From: Vigna angularis
Lineage: Eukaryota > Streptophyta > Magnoliopsida > Fabales > Fabaceae
NCBI RefSeq assembly: GCF_016808095.1
Contig: NC_068971.1
Location: 50,423,631-50,487,630, forward strand
Direction: 5' to 3'
Length of the DNA stretch: 64,000 nucleotides
Positions 49,759 to 63,540 of the stretch are shown in pieces. The notes beneath the pieces are model-generated. The model was given only the letters and a program-made list of their open reading frames with translations. It was not told the origin of the DNA and searched no databases. Within the stretch, counting starts at the first letter, position 1, and each line of letters opens with the position of its first letter. A program made the translations under genes and the position numbers.

Positions 49759-51193
49759 TGGATGGAGTGATGATGGTGTGAATTTCGAAAGACGTGTGGA
49801 CTGAGAATGTTGGGGGCATGAAGAAGAAGAAGGAGGTATTTGAAAGTTGGAAGTCGCGGTGGTTTGAAAATGATTTAAAAATACGGAAAGTGGTTTAGGA
49901 TAAAGAATACTAATTTGTAGATGAATTAAGGAAAGGAGGCAATATTTATCTTGTGGGAAAGAGAGAGGAAGGGTGGAGCGGCAATGCAAAAATTCAAGCT
50001 TATCCAAAAAAAAGTGAAGGAGCAGGAACAAGGTGTCCGTTTACTTTGAACTCTCCAGGACCATTTTTATTAATTATTTATAAATAATTATATGCCAAAG
50101 TTGTGCTGCTCTTCGGATAGTCCAACTTAGGGCACGCGTTGGAAGACAGTGTTTGGTTTGGTCAGTCTCCACCGCTTTTTCTCGCAATCCTTCTTCTCTG
50201 TACCCAGCAGATGGGCCTAATATCCATCTCATGGCCCATCTCACCTCAGGAATCCATTAATATTATACTAAATCCAACTAAATCTATTTATAATTTTAGA
50301 AGTTGTTTAACTTATATAATCTAAAAAGATTAACTTGGTGATTTATTCTGAAATTCATTTAAAGAAGAATACAGGTATAAACTAATATTATCCTTATTTT
50401 TTATACTTTAATATTTAAAACTAGGAAAGGTTGTTAATGAGAATGAACCTAGTGACTTTTTTCTGAAAAGAAGTAACATAACTTTACTTAATTTTTAATT
50501 GTTTTTTATTTATTTTTTATTTTAAAAATTTAAAGTTAGTCATTCAATATAAAAATTAATTATAATTATCGTGTTTTTCTTTTCAAAAAAAATCAATGGA
50601 TTCGTCTTCAGTTGATCTTTAATGTTAATAGTAAATGTCATGATTTATATTCTTTTCGTGTTTTGAATGATTTGTTAATGTAGGACATTGTCTCTTGCCT
50701 CTTCATACCAAGGGGTTGTCCAGCTTGTATCACGTCACTGCATGGACCAATCATTTAATATCTTGTATTTACATGCTATATAGCCTGCACATTTCCCAAT
50801 ATCATGCCAGTCTACTGTCAACACTTTTTTTCATGTTACATGTTTGGTTGGGACGTTCAAATGCATTATTCTACCATGTTAAGCAAATTATTTTATTAAT
50901 AATTAATTTCAGAGTGACCTAATTCATGAACTTACTTTGACTCAATTTTAATCAATATCCATGAGGACTTTGCTTCACGATATGCACAGTAAGAACCACA
51001 GATGGAACATAGATATGGATGGTGTGCATTAGGGAAAGTAGTAGACTAGGTACTTAGAATGAGAATGGTTATTTAGAGTAGATTTTATTTTTCTTCCACA
51101 TTCTTACGCTCACATGGTACATTAATAAAACCGTAATTTGGGGCATTGGAATCATTTGTCGACAAATTTGTCCTGTCTTTATGGGAAAACGAC

Positions 51194-51420
51194 AGCGCCC
51201 ACACTTCATCTCTTATCTTCTTCTACACCGTTTTAACTACCAATAAATTTACTGCGAAAACAACTGCATCCCCACACTTCACCGCTTATCTATTACACCG
51301 TTTTAACCACCAATAAACTCTTATTTTTCCCGACACCGTTTTAATTTCCAATAAATTCTAGCTTCGTTGCTTATTCTCTTACACCGTTGTAATTACCGAT
51401 CAACTTTAGCTTCACTGTAA
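51194..51420. repeat. Degenerate tandem repeat, four copies
   Basis: The core ACACCGTTTTAA..ACCAATAAA recurs at about 51225, 51295, 51343 and 51391, with CCACACTTCA.C.CTTATCT linking the first two. Spacing is uneven (about 50-70 bp). Confidence 0.7.
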
Positions 51421-51884
51421 TTAAATTGGTGTCATAAATAATATCTTTATTTAAATATATTTTGTAATTACACAGAGAGGGTCAATTAAAAATCTGAATA
51501 ATAATCCTAAAAGATTTCATCACAGTGTGACTAATTTCTTCAACAAGAAACCATCGGTGGAATTTGCCAACTTTGTCATGCGTCAGACAATATTTCAGCA
51601 GAAACCGCTTTTCATCTTTATTGTGCAGGAAAAATCATTTATAATAAAAACAACAGAATTTCGAATTACATTATACCGTTTAAATCTGAGCATGCAGAAC
51701 AACTGGCAATTAAGCATATTTTTATCATAGTCATATTTTACAACTAAATATTTGTTCAAAAAATTAATTTTAAACCTCCAACCAAGGTTGATCACACTAT
51801 TGTAAAGTCCACAACTTTTTAATAGTAATAGTGTTAATAAAACATTAAATATTTGTAGATCCTAAATATATTTTTTTTAATATA

Positions 51885-51919
<35 letters not shown>

Positions 51920-54307
51920 ATTCATTAAATATATTATAATAGTGTGTTTTATTCTCAATTTATTGACTATTTTTCATCTTATAAATTAATAGTATTATTT
52001 TCTTAAACACTTCACTCAACTTTCAAAAAATACATCAAATTATCTGACTCTAATCTATAAAATAAACAACTATTTTAGAAATTTAGTGATAATTTCGAAG
52101 AAAATGTTTTATATTAAATATTTATTTCACTTGTTTTAAAATGATCAATCAGTTTCAGAAAATTTCCCATTCTAAAAATAAGTGAAATATATGATCTTTT
52201 CCACAAATTAATGTAAAATAATAAAATAAAATAAATAAAATATAAAGGTGAATGTAAAAATATGAACAATAATATAACTTTTTTACAGATTTATTAAATT
52301 AATGTTATATTAGAGATATTCCAGAAAAATAAAAAATTGTTAGATATTATTTTTTATATAATTACAAAGATATTTGAGTTATTTTTTCCATATCATTGAA
52401 TCAAAAGAGTGATCAATTACACAACATGTAACACGAAAGAAAAAAAATATAATGAACAATTGATGATGACCTATAATGGAATGTGGATAGGTATAATTCC
52501 TAAAGAAATTCTCCATATAATATTAAAACAGAATAATTTCTGCATCTTAAAAAGCACTACTCAACTGTTGTGAACAAAGCATTTTCCTTTTTTTGCAGAA
52601 AACATAGCAGTCCACACAGGTCTTACATATATTGATATACTTTCTAAAAATGCATAAAAGTGTTTTAGTTCTTCTACAATTTGGTTTGAATTTTAAAAAT
52701 GACTATTTTTCTTTTTTTATTTTTTTCTTTTTTATTTTGAAATATATTATTGTTGAACTTCCAAAGTTGTTATAAACTACTGTTTTCTTTTTATAAGAAG
52801 TGATTTAAACTATTTAAATTATTAAAAATAATACATTTTAAAGTTAACCAAACCCAAAACGATCAAATTTGTAAAAGAAAAAAAAGAGGGTAAATTTTAC
52901 CTATTTGAGAAAGAGTGAAATCATATTTTATCTAAAATGAAAATTAACTAACACTATAAATATATGGAAGAGTGTATATTCTACTTTTCATGTCACAATC
53001 TTTTGTGATATATACATTTTATAGAAATTTGGTCAATTGCTACAAAATATAAATGAAATAGAGCACAATCAATTATTATACTAGTGTAATAGGTTAAATT
53101 ATTCATTTAATTATTATAATTAAAAAAAAATCTTCTTTTAGTTTTTATATTTTAAAAAATACTTTTGAATTTTCATACACATTATTTTAATCCTTTTAGT
53201 CTTTGTAAACTTAAACCATACAAAGTTAAAATAAATTAAAAATAAATGTACAATGACTCAATAAAACGAGTAGACTAAATGCAATTTAAATCTTATTTTT
53301 TTATTATATAACAAATATTATATTATTATTTTCCAAATAAACTTATACCTGACAATATTATTTTACTTTTACATGTCAGAATTTAAATTGTAAAAAAAAA
53401 TCATACAGATTGACATATTTAAACTAAGCCTATCATTCCCTTCTGTCTGCCACCTTCTTTCCATGGATTTAGATTTTAAACACTGATTTTGCGATTTTGG
53501 GAGGTGAAGTTTCTTTCTTTTCTTAATATGGTATTTATTTGCTTTCAAGTTTTCACCCTCTCTGTTTTTGTTTCTATACAGTTTTTGTATAATTAGCCAG
53601 GACTATTAAATAGAAACAAAAGAAAATGAAATTGGATAAATCTTAGAAAAATAAATTTTTACATTAACTCAACTCCATATATTTAATTATAAAATTTAAT
53701 TTATACTATTTATTAATTTTAATTTTCATAAAAAAATCAGTAAAGAATTAAATAAAACAATCCATAGAAGATTGAACAGCATAAATTTTATTTCATTCAT
53801 AGGTCTAACCAACTCCCACTTTGACTATTGAATTTGTGTTTGTTTTCCGAAGATGATGCTTCCATAATTTTAATCTGATTTTCTCTTCTACAGTTTGAGA
53901 GTTGAATCTCTTTATTGTGAACTTTGTAAGAGTATATGTAAGGAGTTGTTATTGATTAATAACTTGTTAATTTGTTATTATTTTGTAATAGTATTTTAAT
54001 TAGCTAATTTTTATTCGGTTTTTTACTTTTTCAATTGAGAAAGTACATGCATAGTTCATCTCACATATTGAAAGTTGAAAATTTACATGCTAAGGAAGAT
54101 CTTTTGTTGCAGGTGTTGTCTGTTAGTGTTACGAATAATCAAACAAAATCGCGTAGAGAAAAATCTATTAGTTTAATCAAAGTAGTCTAAAACGAGTGAA
54201 CATGTGACCCTACTTCGAAATTAGAGGACAATACTAGGAAGTCATATCCACACCTATTTCTTGGTAAGTTCAATTTTCGAGGTCAAAAATTTTGTTGTTA
54301 GGAAGAA

Positions 54308-56255
54308 TGTAACACCCTCAAAAATCGAATATTAAATATGGTATAATGTTTTAAATAATTATATCCATTATTTTATTTCAAAAATATCAAAAGTATAAAT
54401 AAATTTTTCTAATAAGGAGTTTGATTATTTAAAAAGCTTTATCTGTCTGGAACATCCATCTCTAAATTTCTTCTGCCTTCTCTCTATAAATTCTAAGTCT
54501 CTATTCATGTATTTGAATATTAGAGACCCCGTGAGGGATCCTTGAGAAAAGATGTTCATTTCTAACTAATTGAATTCAACTAAAGAATAAGTTGATTTCT
54601 ATTCTTTTTTCTTGGATTTTAGTGTTTCTGCATGTAGGATTTTCTTTTTTCACTCTTTTGGGGTCTGAGTCTTCTCTAAGACTCTCTGTTGAATTGTAGG
54701 AGCAAATATAGATCTTGGAGTCCTAACAGAATTCTACAGTTCATGGAACCGATAAAGTATCATCCAGGTAAGCTAGTTTTCTTTTATTTTAATTAATAGG
54801 CAAGTTTTATTTGATGTGTGTATTATTATTTGGTAGTTGATTTGTGCAATTAAATCGATTAGTGAGATTTGGTATGTTGAGTTGTTGGTTGGAGTTTGAT
54901 ATGTTGAGTTGAATGTCATTAATCCTTGTAGATGAAATTTGAATATTGTATTTGATCTTAATGAATTTGTGAACGTTAGATTGACTATGTTGTTTTGGTA
55001 GATAGTTGTCCAACCTTTATCTTATCATAGGTTAGAAAAATGGTGCATTTTGATAGCTCTTTGGCAAGTATACCAAATCGTTCCAAGTAATAAAGTGAAT
55101 AAGTATCAATATCTCGTCTCTCAAGGGAATTTGAGTTATGTTATCTAATCGGGTTGTTTATCAAAATCAATTTAGTATGATAGCATATGAATTCACAAGT
55201 GGAAATTTGCAAAAGATGAATGAACGTACAAATTTTAGATTGTAAAATTAAATGAAACGTCATTGGAATTGGTGCTAGACTAACATTACAGTAACATCTT
55301 GAACAATATACATTCTATATTCAAGCATTCACATCAACGTATCTTGATTTAATTCCTTAAAGCAAGTTCTAAAGTTATCTATTAAATCATTAATTCCTTA
55401 AATAATTTAACAGATACTTTGCATTAAAATCTTATGTTAAGACTGACCAGAAGATCAGAAACTATTCCTAGCATCGTTACTTTTGGTTGTTTTTCTTACG
55501 TTTATGTTCTAAAAATACTTTCCAGTACAAAAGAACGTTCAAATTCAACTATACTTCTGTATAATCATAAGCAAGTCAAGAGAAGCACATGAACATAGAC
55601 ATAGATTGCACAGAAAAATTACATTAATGAAGAGTCATTACAACCAATTCCAATGAAAAAAAAAATTAGTCACTCCTAGTCATCTAGAACATACTCTTCA
55701 TAGCAATTCTTTGTGGAAAGTGAAGTCTTGATGCCTTGGAGTTGTCTCCTAATCGTCTCCTGAAATTCTCCAATATTTTTTGTGCTATGTTTGTCAGAAG
55801 ATACCTTCTTTGCTTTTGTCTCGACTTTTAAAACCAACTTCATTTAATTAATTCGCTCAGCTCACAACTATACATGAGCGAAAAATCTCAACTGCAAACC
55901 TCAAACTGCCGCCATTCGCTCAGCGCATAGTGCTGGTGCGCTAGGCAAAAATCTTCATTTTGGTTGAGCGACTGATGGCGTGCGCTTAGCAAGACAGTTC
56001 GATCAACACTCCAAATAATGTAGAATTTTCTGTACAAATTTTTACACATTTTTTTACTTCCTATTATAACTTTTCAATGAGGAAACACATAATAATCACA
56101 ATTTTGAGTTCATTTATAAGTATGAAAACAAGTGAAATTCTAGAATAGTGGTTATTAAAGTAAGTTTGAAGTTTATGGACTATTTTTAGGTGATTTAAGA
56201 CTTGGTTGGCTTCTAATTTTGTAAAAGTCTGGTTTCCATAGAGTGAAAACTATCA
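54308..56255. repeat. LTR-retrotransposon-like debris
   Basis: Two unrelated LTR-like pieces. One starts TGTAACACCC at 54308 and has a TATAAA near 54486; its other end was not found. The second runs from TGATAGCTCT at 55051 to AACTATCA at 56255 and so has 6-bp TGATAG/CTATCA ends. Around 55855-56000 it is unusually rich in GCTCAGCGC-like words. GTGCATTTT before and GTGCATCTT after the second piece may be a degraded 9-bp duplication, in which case it could be a Mutator-type element. Assignment is uncertain. Confidence 0.35.
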
Positions 56256-59200
56256 TGTGCATCTTTGGGTCATTAGATTGAGCTAATAAACATGTTTAGA
56301 AATCAATTGTAGTATTAAGAATATCAAATTGGCCATTTGAATAGGTCTTGATTCCATTTAGATCCAATTTTAGGTAACCGTAAAAAACTACCATGGGTGC
56401 ACACCTTTAATGAAGTCTATGTCAACATCGTATCTGAATATTTAAGTATAGAGGTCATTTGTTGTATGATTCTATGTTTATTGAATTTTATAAATTGTTG
56501 ATTTAAGTTATGATGTGTTACTTTTTTTGTACACTAGCTTACTCTACTTGTTTAGTTTTATGTTTTTCTGTGTAATTTTGTTTATAGCATCAATCATTAT
56601 TTGGTGTGAGCATGTGATGTTGTAGGTGATAATTTATCTTTGATATGGAGCATGAAGATACCATTGAATGATACGTGAAGTTTAGTATATAAATATATGG
56701 ATGTAAATATATAAATATATGGATATAGATACGTAGATATCTTGTATATTATTTTAACTGTTTTGACATGCTTTGTGTTTAAGAAATTTTTGTAAATATG
56801 CTTTTCTTTATATAATTTACATGTTTTTTTTATTTATTTGCTATGTTTCATCAAAATATATATTTTGTTTAATAGTTACATATATTATACTTTTTACTTA
56901 TTTATATATCAACTTTTATACTTAATATTAAAACTAATTTAATTTATATGACATGTATTTTATTTTTTATATTTTAAAATAAATCGAAAATTTCAATATT
57001 CCTAAAATAAAGTTGTCAGAAATATAAAAAAATTAGAATCTAGTCACAAAATTAATGGAATGTGACCTATGCCTAATTTTGAATTACCTTATATATTGTG
57101 TATCCACGGGTTTGACCGTTTAAGAATAACGTAGCAGTGCACTCACGCTGTCGGCCAAAGGTAGACACATCAGGTTGGTCTGGCGGTTGACAACTGCGCT
57201 ACATGATGTTTCCACGTGTCACCGGATTGTTATTGTCTGTGAGTAAAGTAGAGCTGCAGATATTTTGCCACTGTTGATCAAAAGTGATAAACACCAACAG
57301 TTTCGTAAAATTGATACAAAAGAATTTGATTCGATCGTGATGATATGAAAAACAATATATATAAAATCTATTTGCGTACAAAGTAGTGAGTGGTTTTAAG
57401 GGTTTTTCTGTTAAAAAAGCATGTGTGTGTATAATTGAATATTATTATTTTGTTTATTGTGATTTTGATAAGGATAAAGCAAAGGAGATGTATGGTAGTT
57501 TGAGTTGGTTGACATTGAAAGCGTGTAAATGATGGTAGGAATTTGGCAACTTTGTGACAAACATGCATGTTTTGTGGCAGACTACATGCCAGAATTAGAA
57601 TCAATCAATGAACCAATACTATATGGTAGCCGCCATGTACTGCGTCAAAAAATGTCATCTCATCGATTTACCGTGTTCATTAAGAAATATTATCCAATTA
57701 TATTTAAGATGATTATTATAAGTAAAAAGAATTATTAAAATATATAAAAAAGTAAAATTTATGAAATTGACCCAACGCAGCTTTGAGTTATCTTGCACTC
57801 AACTTAAATCTCCCTATGATTCTTCTCGAAGAAACCTCACTTTAACCTCAAAACAAAACAAGAACATGAAACTCATACTCTCTAAAGTATAAATAGAACA
57901 TAGATCAAACAAAAATTAAACATAGGATCTAAGAAATGCCGTGATTGAAGGGATGAAAATTTTGAGAGATATATGTAAGTTGATTGTGTGACTTGTGCTA
58001 AATTGTCCATGTGTAAGTTGTTCATGTGATTTGGCTTCAAAATTCAAATGAAGGGAAGTATAAGAATCATTTGGTGAATGACTTTTGGTACCATTGCCAT
58101 CTCATTTTCAGTCCCTTTCTTTCCCAGTTGGCTGTTGGGTGACAGCCACATATGTTTTCATTCTACGTCCACGTGTCTTTTAAGTTTCACGTCTCCTATT
58201 ACAACTTATCCTCTACTTTTACTAACAGATATACATGGACGACTTTCTTTATAATTTTTTTTTCAAAAAATTAAAATATATTCAAATTCAAATTTTATAA
58301 ATCTGTGTTATGATGTACTTCACCTGTTGTTTCTTTTTATAGTGATATACACTTTTTTTATATCAATATCCACAAATAATTGTTTTGACAATGTTTTCTA
58401 CACCTGGGACGAATAGTAGGTACAGATAAGCTTGGAATTAGAATCCATAGTTTCGTTTCATCCAATAATAATATAATCACTCAGAAATTATTTTAAAATA
58501 AATATTTTTAACCTGAATAATTTTAAAAATATTCATTCATAATAAAAAGACATAAATGGCTCATTTTATTGAACAAATAAATTTAAAAATATAAACACAA
58601 AGTTCAGAATTTTTAAAAGATTCATTCAACGGTAATCTTTCATAGAAAAATTGGTGATTTGACGAAAAAGCAACAAGAAATCTTATATATAAGATTTAAT
58701 GTTGGTTCATTGGAACTATACAGATATTTCAGTAAAAAAAATCCTGTACAAAATAAATTTTCTACCCCCAGATAGATAAACGAGAATTGATTCTAATTCC
58801 AACATGGTGAAAAGAAAATAAAATGTATTGAGTGGATTAAAGTAATTCTTTACATTAAATACATTTAAATTAAAGAACAATGAATTTTTGACCTCTTTTC
58901 TCTTCATCTGCTGATGTATCTGGGGCCTTTCTTCTTGCGCCCCACATTTTCTTCTTGTAGTACCAAATTTTCTTGTTCCATGTATTTGTACCAAACCATC
59001 AAGGCCCATTTACTCATCACTTCCTATTTTAGGAAAACATGTCGGCCGGAAGGAAGAAAATATGACACTCCTACAGTAACATCAATAATATAGATTTGTT
59101 TTTGAATTCAATTAGTACTATCAGATTTATTTTTCAAATATTCTAAAAACAGTTGTATCATTTATAGTAATTTTACTCCATTCAAGCAATACTATATTTG

Positions 59201-60421
59201 TGAAGAATATTCTCATTTCTAAGTCAAATATTGAATTTTGTCTTTAAAATCAGTAATATAAAAAGGTAAAAGTTACAAGATCATATGGTAAATAAATATA
59301 AAAAAATAAAATATTATTCTCAATATATAGTGAAGGTGGTAAAAATTTAGATCTTTACTTTTTAACTGTAATATTCAAGAACATGTCAAGAATCAATTCT
59401 CTTAAAAATGTTCATAAAAGTTTTTAAATTTTTTCATGTAATCAACTGGGGTATATATAGCAAACACAAGTTTCACAACATTCCTTGTTAGATTACAAAA
59501 TAGTAATAACCGATAATTTTAATTTATTTATAAGTTTTTCAAACTCAAAGACCTACGAGTAGTTTTATGTTCTTATAATCGTGATATCAAATTCAAATAC
59601 TTTCATGCCCATATATAATTGTGATATACTGACAAATAAAAGTATAAACTATAGTTTTTATTCGATAATATCCAGTCCTAATTTATGTTGTTTACAACAA
59701 TTTAGATTTAACTTGACAACTAATACGTAGAAAACAACTACGTGTTTGAGCTATGTCACTTTATACAACCATCAAATTACCTAATTTCTTAGGGCTGGTA
59801 GGTACATTTTGTTTCCAGCCAAACCTTCTTAAAATGGCCGTTAATTCAATGATACCACCAAACGCATTATCTTTACCATGCCATAAAACAAATTACTTTC
59901 TATAAATAATTGTTGTTGGAGGATTTTAACTTGTTAACATTATACAGAGGAAAATATTTTTTTAATAATTTTTTTAATTATTAATGATACGTGGTTCGTT
60001 TTAAATATTTTTTTGAAAATAAATTTAAATGGATTAATAAAATAATAACATGTTGTCCAAAAATTTTATGAAAAATTATTAACATGTGAACAAGATGCTT
60101 ATACTTGTACAGATAATTGAGGTGGTGGACAGAGAAGTTGTCTGACACTAATTCCATGAGCCTTTTTCACTTTCCAAATGAATTAACCTTTAACCATGAA
60201 TAGTATAGTCCAAGGGAAGATAATTCAAGTTTCAACACACTAGTAAGTTATGTTAGCTTCTAATAATTTTCAAGTGTCAAAGGTATTAGGGTGTGTGCTA
60301 GCACTAAAATTTATTATAAATAAAATAGGAATGATCAAAAACAGAAAATATATAAGAAAAAATCTATTTTACCAAACCGGACAGAAATATTTAAACTAGA
60401 CTCAATATAACCACTGACAAC
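56256..60421. other. AT-rich spacer 3' of RPP0
   Basis: No recognised gene. A 37-codon minus-strand frame at 58904-59017 (MSKWALMVWYKYMEQENLVL...) has a charged, coiled-coil-like composition, but I cannot assign it, and frames of this length occur by chance. Confidence 0.5.
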
Positions 60422-62402
60422 TTAATCAAACAAACTGAAGCCCATGTCGTCATCAGATTCTTCTGGTTCTTCCTTCTTTTCCTCCTCCTTGGAGGCAGCA
60501 GCTGGAGCAGAACCAGTAGCAGGTGCGGCAACAGCAGCAGCTACTGCAAATTTACTAGGATCCTGCAATCATCGTGTCAGTGGTTATGAGAAAGTTTAAA
60601 AGTCAAAGCAATATATCTCAAGAATCAGCAACATACTCTTTTTCAATGGCTACTGACAAAGTTTTCTGTCTAAGCTAATGTTGAATGACATTGAACACAG
60701 AAATATAGAGCAACATATACCTTCAGGTACTCCTTCACCTCGTTAGCCTGGGGGAACGAATATTCTGTGGCCACTGCAACAGCGAGGACGTTCTTATAGG
60801 AATTAACGAACATGTGTGGTGCAGCTGCAATTGTAGGGTAGGAGATAGCCAACGACAGTGAAGATAGCATGGAAACACCATCAGCAAACATATTAAGGAG
60901 GTCATCGTCAGTGAGGTCAAGAACCGCAGGACTAAACACCGAACCGTTGTCATAAACAGAAACCACAACAAGCCCATACGAGAATGGCCTTATCGCAAGC
61001 TTCGAAAGCAATGCAGCTTCAGAAGACCCAACCTTCTCACCCTTCCTAATCAGTTCCACAGGAGTGATAATTTCCACAGTACCCTTGTTAATTTTTGTAG
61101 GAATATTCAGTACCTGAAATTTGTATATTTCTATCAAATTCATGTAAAAGAACACCATACTAAGTATATTACCAACAGTGTCATTCAGGTTCTTTGGAGA
61201 ACAAGATCGCAGAAACCTGGAAAAAGGAAGTCTGAGAGGGATCCAACCCTGTGTTGCCCGGAGGAACTACAACATCAATAGGTGCAATCAACCCAACACG
61301 AGCAGGAGCTCCCACCTGTAAAAACACGCGTGTTTTCAAACGCCAATTAAAGCTAAACTTCTTCGAGCAATCATAAACCAATTTTTCAACAATATACTGA
61401 ATTACATATATTTTATTTCTCTCTTTTGAAGCACTTACTTTTTCAACTTTGTAATTTCATCTTTAGATTTTTACCTGAATTTATATCCCTCGATTTTAAT
61501 TGGAAAACGTTGATCTATAATTTAACATGATATAGTTAAAACCGTGATGTTAAGCTCAGGAATGATTGAAAACTACAAGTAAATAGCAGGGATTAACTTG
61601 ACAAAAAATGGGATCTTTGGAAAAATAATTGTATTTAAATCTATCATTTTAATAAAAATCAACACATAGGATTATATAATATCAAAATCGATCACAAAAA
61701 AAAACGTTGCAGCTGAAACGTGTAATGCGAACTACAACCATTGACATGAAGAATTAATGAAGCGCAATCAGCATAACTGGAGCAAGACAAGAAGAAGAAC
61801 AGAATTCACTGGTGGCAGTGGACAATTTTTGAAATGTAATTCCACAAGTCCAAGGAACAGTAAAAAATCAATCAAACCATGCATGCATTGGAAGGATGAA
61901 TGTACCTTTACATCTTTCAACAAAAAAAAGAAAAGGGTAAAAACAGGATCGACGACAATGAGTGTACCTTGTACTTGGCAACCACTTCGCTAACCTCCTT
62001 CACGTCGCCTTTGGTGAAAATCAACCCAACATTTCCCTAATTCAGCCAACAATATACTTATTAACTTTGTCTTGAATGGTTAGAATAGTGTTAAAGCATT
62101 AATCAGTGTACGCATATTGTGAGAATATTAAAGCATGCACTGACCACTAGAAGAGGCACAAGGTTGAGGAAGGCCTTGTTGCCGGTGCTCTCAGCGTGGA
62201 GTTTGACAGAGCGTTTCATCATGGTGTTCTTTCCCATGAGCACCACGGAGTCGCCACGTAGACCCTGTCGGATGTTCTGAAGCTGGTTGGATCCAACGTT
62301 GTCCGCAGCCACCACCAGAATTTGGGTGTAGTTATCCAGAAGCCGACACAGTTTGGCATCGTAGGCTATCTTCTTCTGCGCTTTTGTCAGTTTCACCGCC
62401 AT
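60422..62402 (-). CDS. RPP0: 60S acidic ribosomal protein P0 (uL10)
   Basis: Five exons on the minus strand, 62402-62145, 62036-61968, 61315-61217, 61113-60721 and 60562-60422, give 319 residues, the usual plant length. P0 binds 28S rRNA and carries two P1/P2 dimers, forming the stalk that recruits and stimulates translation GTPases on the large subunit in the cytosol. The L10-type RNA-binding domain fills about residues 1-110 ([30 protein letters not shown]), followed by the eukaryote-specific insertion and the P1/P2-binding helices. The tail has an alanine-rich hinge, then [10 protein letters not shown] and the shared P-protein end [11 protein letters not shown]. All splice junctions are GT-AG. 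No TATA box is evident upstream, common for ribosomal protein genes. Confidence 0.97.
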
Positions 62403-62708
62403 TGATAATGCAGCTTATAATTCTTCTACTTCCAAAGAGGACCAAGACAAAGTTACCTAGCTATGGCTCAGTCAAGGTGGACAGCTAAACGCCGCCGTCT
62501 CTTTAACCTCCTCTACGGTGGAGATCTATCTAAGACAAACAAGAAAATTGTTAGAAATGAACTGCAACTATCTGTGAATACACACTCTAACCTCACCCCG
62601 TTTGGTTACTAAAATAGCATTACTAAAATATCCCACGGTTATACTGGACCTACAATTATGTTTGACTAAATCACTAACAGAAAAACAAATTAATTCTTAA
62701 CTACATTC

Positions 62709-62753
<45 letters not shown>

Positions 62754-62824
62754 AATCACGTCTCTAAAATAGATGACATTCAATTAAATAAAACACGAAA
62801 TCTAAAAAATATCTACACATTGTT
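62403..62824. other. RPP0 upstream region
   Basis: Holds the RPP0 promoter and leader. It includes a short (ATT)n microsatellite of about 13 units at 62708-62746. No TATA box recognised. Confidence 0.55.
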
Positions 62825-62825
62825 A

Positions 62826-63540
62826 GGTGTTACTCCCTCCACCACCACAACTTGCTTCCTCCACCATCCCATTCCCCTTTTATCCTTTTCTTTATTTTTT
62901 CATTCCTATTTTACCCTTATTAAAATTTTATCGTTTATATTATTTAAAATCTTATATGGACATTCATTCTCTTTATTATTTTTCCTTTTTTCTTTTTATT
63001 ATTTTTTCCCGGTTGTTTCTTACGTTCCACTACCCTTGGGTTGTCTATCATGTTCCACTTCTTCTTCTCTTTTACATAATTGTGACGTGAGAGTGTGGTG
63101 GACTTTGTGTTTAGTAAGATTGAAAGTGGGGAAAGCAATTTATCTTCAATTGTGAGTGTGGTGGTGCTTTAAGGTGCTGGTTCAGAGGCGTGAGAGGTTC
63201 AGAAGTGTGAAGATGCGTAATAAAACCCTAAAATATAAACTGTATAATCTTTAAACGGATGCGTCAACGGATATCAACATCCGTTTAAAGATTATACGGT
63301 TTATATTTTACAGTGGAAGATGAGAAACGGATGTGATGGAGTTTGGGTGAGAATCTGAGAGGGTTGGGAGGTGGGTGAGAAGGGATAAAAAGATAGATTT
63401 TAGGGTTAAAATAAACAATTAGGATTAAAAAGTAAAAAGGTTATTTTTGTAATTATAAAAGGTTACTTTTGTAATTCAAAAAAATAATAAAATTGGGGAG
63501 GTGAAGGGAGAAAATGTAGTGATGGAGGGAGTAACACCCT
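62826..63540. mobile_element. Pack-type DNA transposon family, copy 2
   Basis: The ends GGTGTTACTCCCTCCACCA (left) and ATGGAGGGAGTAACACCCT (right) are those of the element at 44324-45148. An internal AAACGGATG block is also shared. The flanks share only GTT or GTTA, so the target duplication is not clear. There is no transposase; a central open stretch at about 63030-63170 was not recognised as a gene fragment. It lies about 420 bp upstream of the RPP0 start codon. Confidence 0.72.
63229..63310. repeat. 33-bp near-perfect hairpin
   Basis: Arms 63229-63261 and 63278-63310 are complementary over 33 bases with a single mismatch, which would be a G-U pair in the plus-strand RNA, around a 16-base loop. 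It sits inside element copy 2. Confidence 0.9.

Larger units (their letters stand above)
49703..54307. other. Spacer upstream of HSPRO
   Basis: HSPRO promoter at the left, then AT-rich spacer. It holds four degenerate copies of TTACACCGTTTTAA..ACCAATAAA between 51194 and 51420 and a short (TA)n at 51897-51918. No gene. Confidence 0.55.

Noticed and set aside
61757..61993. Forward ORF in RPP0 intron 2
   Set aside because: Antisense, overlaps RPP0 exon 2 and shows no family similarity.
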